Assembly: GCA_017882055.1 (NCBI GenBank)
Contig: JADGQE010000033.1
Location: 1 to 14,914 of the forward strand
DNA length: 14,914 nucleotides
DNA from: Thermoflexales bacterium
Lineage (GTDB): Bacteria; Chloroflexota; Anaerolineae; Fen-1058
Direction of reading: 5' to 3'
The translations under genes and the position numbers were made by a program. Within the stretch, counting starts at the first letter, position 1. The number at the start of each line of letters is the position of its first letter. The notes below the pieces were generated by a model. That model made no database searches, was not told where the DNA came from, and saw only the letters and a program-made list of their open reading frames with translations. Shown here piece after piece: positions 13,442-14,914 of this stretch.

Positions 13442-13482
13442 TCCCTCATCCTTCCTCCTTCACCCTTCATCCTTCATTCTTC
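13441..13482 (+). repeat. 7-bp tandem repeat array (ATCCTTC type)
   Basis: Six units in perfect 7-base phase follow the pattern ATCCTTC with one or two changes each (for example ATCCCTC, CTCCTTC, ACCCTTC). The tract is entirely pyrimidine apart from one A per unit. It continues as an unphased pyrimidine-rich stretch to about 13505, next to promoter-like repeat copy 2. Confidence 0.65.
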
Positions 13483-13510
13483 CTCCGCTTTCGTTTTCGC
13501 CCCCGCTCAT

Positions 13511-13530
13511 TTGATGCTATACTACTCGCA
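13511..13530 (+). promoter_or_regulatory. Promoter-like repeat, copy 2
   Basis: Second identical copy of TTGATGCTATACTACTCGCA, with extended -10 TGCTATACT (-10 at 13518-13523). Similarity to copy 3 continues upstream (GTTTTCGCCCC) and downstream (ACA). The transcript would start near 13530, giving a leader of about 56 bases to the ATG of the repeat protein. No good -35 is visible. Confidence 0.6.
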
Positions 13531-13585
13531 ACAACACCATCGCTCCATGCAGTCGCAGGAATGATGTTAGCCACTTCATTAGATT

Positions 13586-14431
13586 ATGCCTACGGAAAAA
13601 CCTCATCAATCCACGCTGAAAGATACTCAGAAGCGGCCCAGACGGGGTCGCAACTGGCGTCCTTTCGAAGAAGCCCGCGCCCTGGCGCGCAGCCTCGGGT
13701 TAAAAAGCAAACCGGCCTGGATAGCCTGGGCGCAAAGCGGGGCGCGACCGGCAGATATTCCGGCCACTCCCCCGTATGCCTACGCCGGTAAAGGTTGGGT
13801 GAGTTGGGGCGACTGGTTTGGAACACGGAACAGGCGAGGCGGTTGGCGCTCCTTCGAAGAAGCCCGTGCCCTGGTGCGCAGTCTGGGGCTAAGAACCCAG
13901 ACAGCCTGGGAAACATGGACGAGAGGCGAGGCGCGGCCAGCGGATATTCCCTGCTCCCCTCAGGATGTTTATCGAGACAAAGGTTGGGCCGGTTGGGACG
14001 ACTGGCTGGGACAGGGCCGCTATCGCTCCTTCGAAGAAGCCCGTGCCCTGGCACGCAGCCTGGGGTTAGCAGGGCAAGTCGCCTGGTGGGCCTGGTGCAA
14101 GAGCGGGGCCCGTCCCGTAGATATTCCCATCAATGCGCCGTTCGTCTATCGAGATAAGGGTTGGGTGAATTGGAGCGACTGGTTGGGAACGCGGCGCAAG
14201 CGAGGCGGCTGGCGTCCGTTCGAAGAAGCCCGCGCCCTGGCGCGCAGCCTGGGCTTGAAGAGCTCAACGGCCTGGCGGTCCTGGGTCAAGAGTGATGCCT
14301 GTCCAGCAGACATTCCCGTGTCTCCGGGTTGGGTGTACAGAAACCAGGGCTGGGCAGGCTGGGGCGATTGGCTGGGACATGGCGTAAAAGCAGAGAGGTC
14401 GGGCGGTTTTGTTTTCGCCCCGCCCAATTGA
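13586..14431 (+). CDS. Four-repeat protein of phage-integrase repeat units
   Basis: A 281-residue, tryptophan-rich soluble protein made almost wholly of four ~57-residue repeats (about 24-80, 87-142, 146-201 and 209-264). Each follows the pattern W-x-F-EEAR-ALARSLGL, then a Trp-containing helix, ARPADIP, a Tyr, then KGW and DWLG. This matches the Pfam phage-integrase repeat unit (INT_rpt, PF14882, from memory). That unit occurs beside integrases and helicases and in algae and large viruses, and I know of no defined function. No recombinase domain is present. A basic leader (KRPRRGRNW) precedes the repeats, consistent with nucleic-acid binding (inference). The start has no Shine-Dalgarno. The last ten or so codons and the stop lie within promoter-like repeat copy 3. 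Confidence 0.8.
   Translation: MPTEKPHQSTLKDTQKRPRRGRNWRPFEEARALARSLGLKSKPAWIAWAQSGARPADIPATPPYAYAGKGWVSWGDWFGTRNRRGGWRSFEEARALVRSLGLRTQTAWETWTRGEARPADIPCSPQDVYRDKGWAGWDDWLGQGRYRSFEEARALARSLGLAGQVAWWAWCKSGARPVDIPINAPFVYRDKGWVNWSDWLGTRRKRGGWRPFEEARALARSLGLKSSTAWRSWVKSDACPADIPVSPGWVYRNQGWAGWGDWLGHGVKAERSGGFVFAPPN
13655..14377 (+). repeat. Internal tandem repeats of the integrase-repeat gene
   Basis: Four coding units of roughly 170 bp lie at about 13655-13825, 13844-14011, 14021-14188 and 14210-14377. The segment encoding FEEARALARSLGL is nearly identical in DNA among units. This suggests recent duplication or ongoing exchange between units. Confidence 0.75.
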
Positions 14432-14447
14432 TGCTATACTACTCGCA
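14428..14447 (+). promoter_or_regulatory. Promoter-like repeat, copy 3
   Basis: Third identical copy of TTGATGCTATACTACTCGCA, with extended -10 TGCTATACT (-10 at 14435-14440). It overlaps the stop codon of the repeat protein (14429-14431). It shares 23 bases with copy 1, and a longer, less perfect similarity with copy 2. A GGGCGG...CCGCCC inverted pair (14401-14406, 14420-14425) sits just upstream. The antitoxin ATG is 76 bp downstream. Confidence 0.6.
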
Positions 14448-14522
14448 ACAGCATCGTCGAACGGATATGCGGTATACTTGGTATGAATTGACTAAGCGTC
14501 CGTTGAATTGAGGAGGACCTGC

Positions 14523-14762
14523 ATGGTTGCCTATCGCCGATATACCACAGTGCAAAAATCAAAACAAATTATTCTCGCTGATCTACCCTTTCAGCCCGGT
14601 CAGCGGGTTGAAGTCGTGGTAATTGCCGAAGACGAGCCATCAGCCAATCGGGTGCGCGAATTGCGTGAATTATTCCAAACGACACAGGCGCTGCCGCAGG
14701 CACAGGCCATCAGCGAAGACGAGATCGCGGCTGAAATCACCGCTTATCGAACCGGGCGATGA
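14523..14762 (+). CDS. Antitoxin of a second PIN-toxin pair
   Basis: A 79-residue protein starting MVAYRRYTTVQKSKQIILAD, with a compact N-terminal segment (ILADLPFQPGQRVEVVVIAE) and an acidic helical tail (ALPQAQAISEDEIAAEITAY). The general form, a DNA-binding-like N-terminus with a toxin-wrapping tail, fits antitoxins that precede PIN-family toxins. The start at 14523 is supported by AGGAGG at 14511-14516, six bases upstream; the ATG at 14508 has no such site. The stop overlaps the next ATG as ATGA. Copy 3 of the promoter-like repeat lies upstream, with another TATACT at 14473-14478. Confidence 0.75.
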   Translation: MVAYRRYTTVQKSKQIILADLPFQPGQRVEVVVIAEDEPSANRVRELRELFQTTQALPQAQAISEDEIAAEITAYRTGR

Positions 14763-14914
14763 AAGTCCTGATTGATACCAACGTGCTGGTCTCCGCGGCC
14801 TTGAAAGACAAGGATCCGGAAGCCGTGATTCTGTTTGTCGTCGAGCAGCCCGACTTCGAATGGATCGTCTCCTCAGACATTGTGACCGAATACAAAGCCG
14901 TACTCAGCCGGCCC
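14759..14914 (+). CDS. Partial PIN-domain toxin (COG1569-like)
   Basis: The first 52 codons of a gene cut by the window edge, starting MKVLIDTNVLVSAALKD. D6 in LIDTNVLVS is the first acidic residue of a PIN active site, and SSDIVTEYKAVLSRP supplies the conserved Glu of the next motif. The spacing and SSDIVTEY resemble the putative toxin group COG1569 rather than the VapC at 12790. The ATGA overlap with the antitoxin supports a toxin-antitoxin operon. The C-terminal acidic residues cannot be checked. Confidence 0.8.
   Translation, partial: MKVLIDTNVLVSAALKDKDPEAVILFVVEQPDFEWIVSSDIVTEYKAVLSRP

Noticed and set aside
13042..13470. Minus-strand 142-codon frame across the VapC 3' end
   Set aside because: It is antisense to VapC, and runs through the hairpin and inverted-repeat element. 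It lacks any domain signal.
13590..14054. Minus-strand 154-codon frame opposite the integrase-repeat gene
   Set aside because: It is a repetitive Arg/Pro/Leu-rich shadow of the repeats on the plus strand.
13655..14377. Regular repeats as a CRISPR array
   Set aside because: The units are about 170 bp, in frame, and encode a conserved protein repeat. There is no short repeat/unique spacer pattern.

Overview
The window looks like chromosomal DNA from a moderately GC-rich, probably free-living bacterium. The mix of a type I alpha-like glutamine synthetase, a bacterial PEP carboxylase, a cytosolic multi-GAF histidine kinase, a Ser/Thr kinase-phosphatase pair, many genes with poor Shine-Dalgarno sites and abundant 7-bp intergenic repeats would suit a Chloroflexota (Anaerolineae-like) organism. 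That placement is an inference from style; no rRNA or other marker gene is present.

Region 1 (1-12197, minus strand) is a metabolic and signalling block. In transcription order it has a sensor histidine kinase with three GAF domains (12031-9734), a response regulator with two receiver domains and a LuxR-type HTH (9737-8661), PEP carboxylase (8619-5911), an APC-family amino-acid permease (5430-3874), a PP2C phosphatase (3784-2945), a tail-anchored Ser/Thr protein kinase (2901-1921), glutamine synthetase (1924-584) and a partial small membrane protein (311-1). ATGA stop/start overlaps couple histidine kinase to regulator and Ser/Thr kinase to glutamine synthetase. The genes join anaplerotic carbon supply (PEP carboxylase), amino-acid uptake and ammonia assimilation (glutamine synthetase) to two phospho-signalling pairs. 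Good sigma70-type promoters can be read before the histidine kinase, the permease and the partial membrane gene, and a perfect extended -10 lies just before the Ser/Thr kinase ATG.

The 480-bp gap between PEP carboxylase and the permease holds two oppositely oriented 7-bp repeat arrays, a 106-bp MITE-like element with 13-bp terminal inverted repeats and a 10-bp target-site duplication, a promoter, and a strong terminator hairpin inside the permease leader.

Region 2 (about 12230-14914, plus strand) is an accessory, recombination-scarred block. It holds an hsdM (type I restriction methylase) 3' remnant, a VapBC-like toxin-antitoxin pair, a hairpin, a 98-bp inverted-repeat element, a second and much shorter hsdM-like scrap, a 7-bp repeat array, a standalone protein of four phage-integrase-type repeats, and a second antitoxin/PIN-toxin pair cut by the window edge. 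Three copies of an identical 20-bp promoter-like sequence (TTGATGCTATACTACTCGCA) stand before the hsdM remnant, the repeat protein and the second toxin-antitoxin pair. This shared promoter cassette and the repeat protein are the least explained items in the window.
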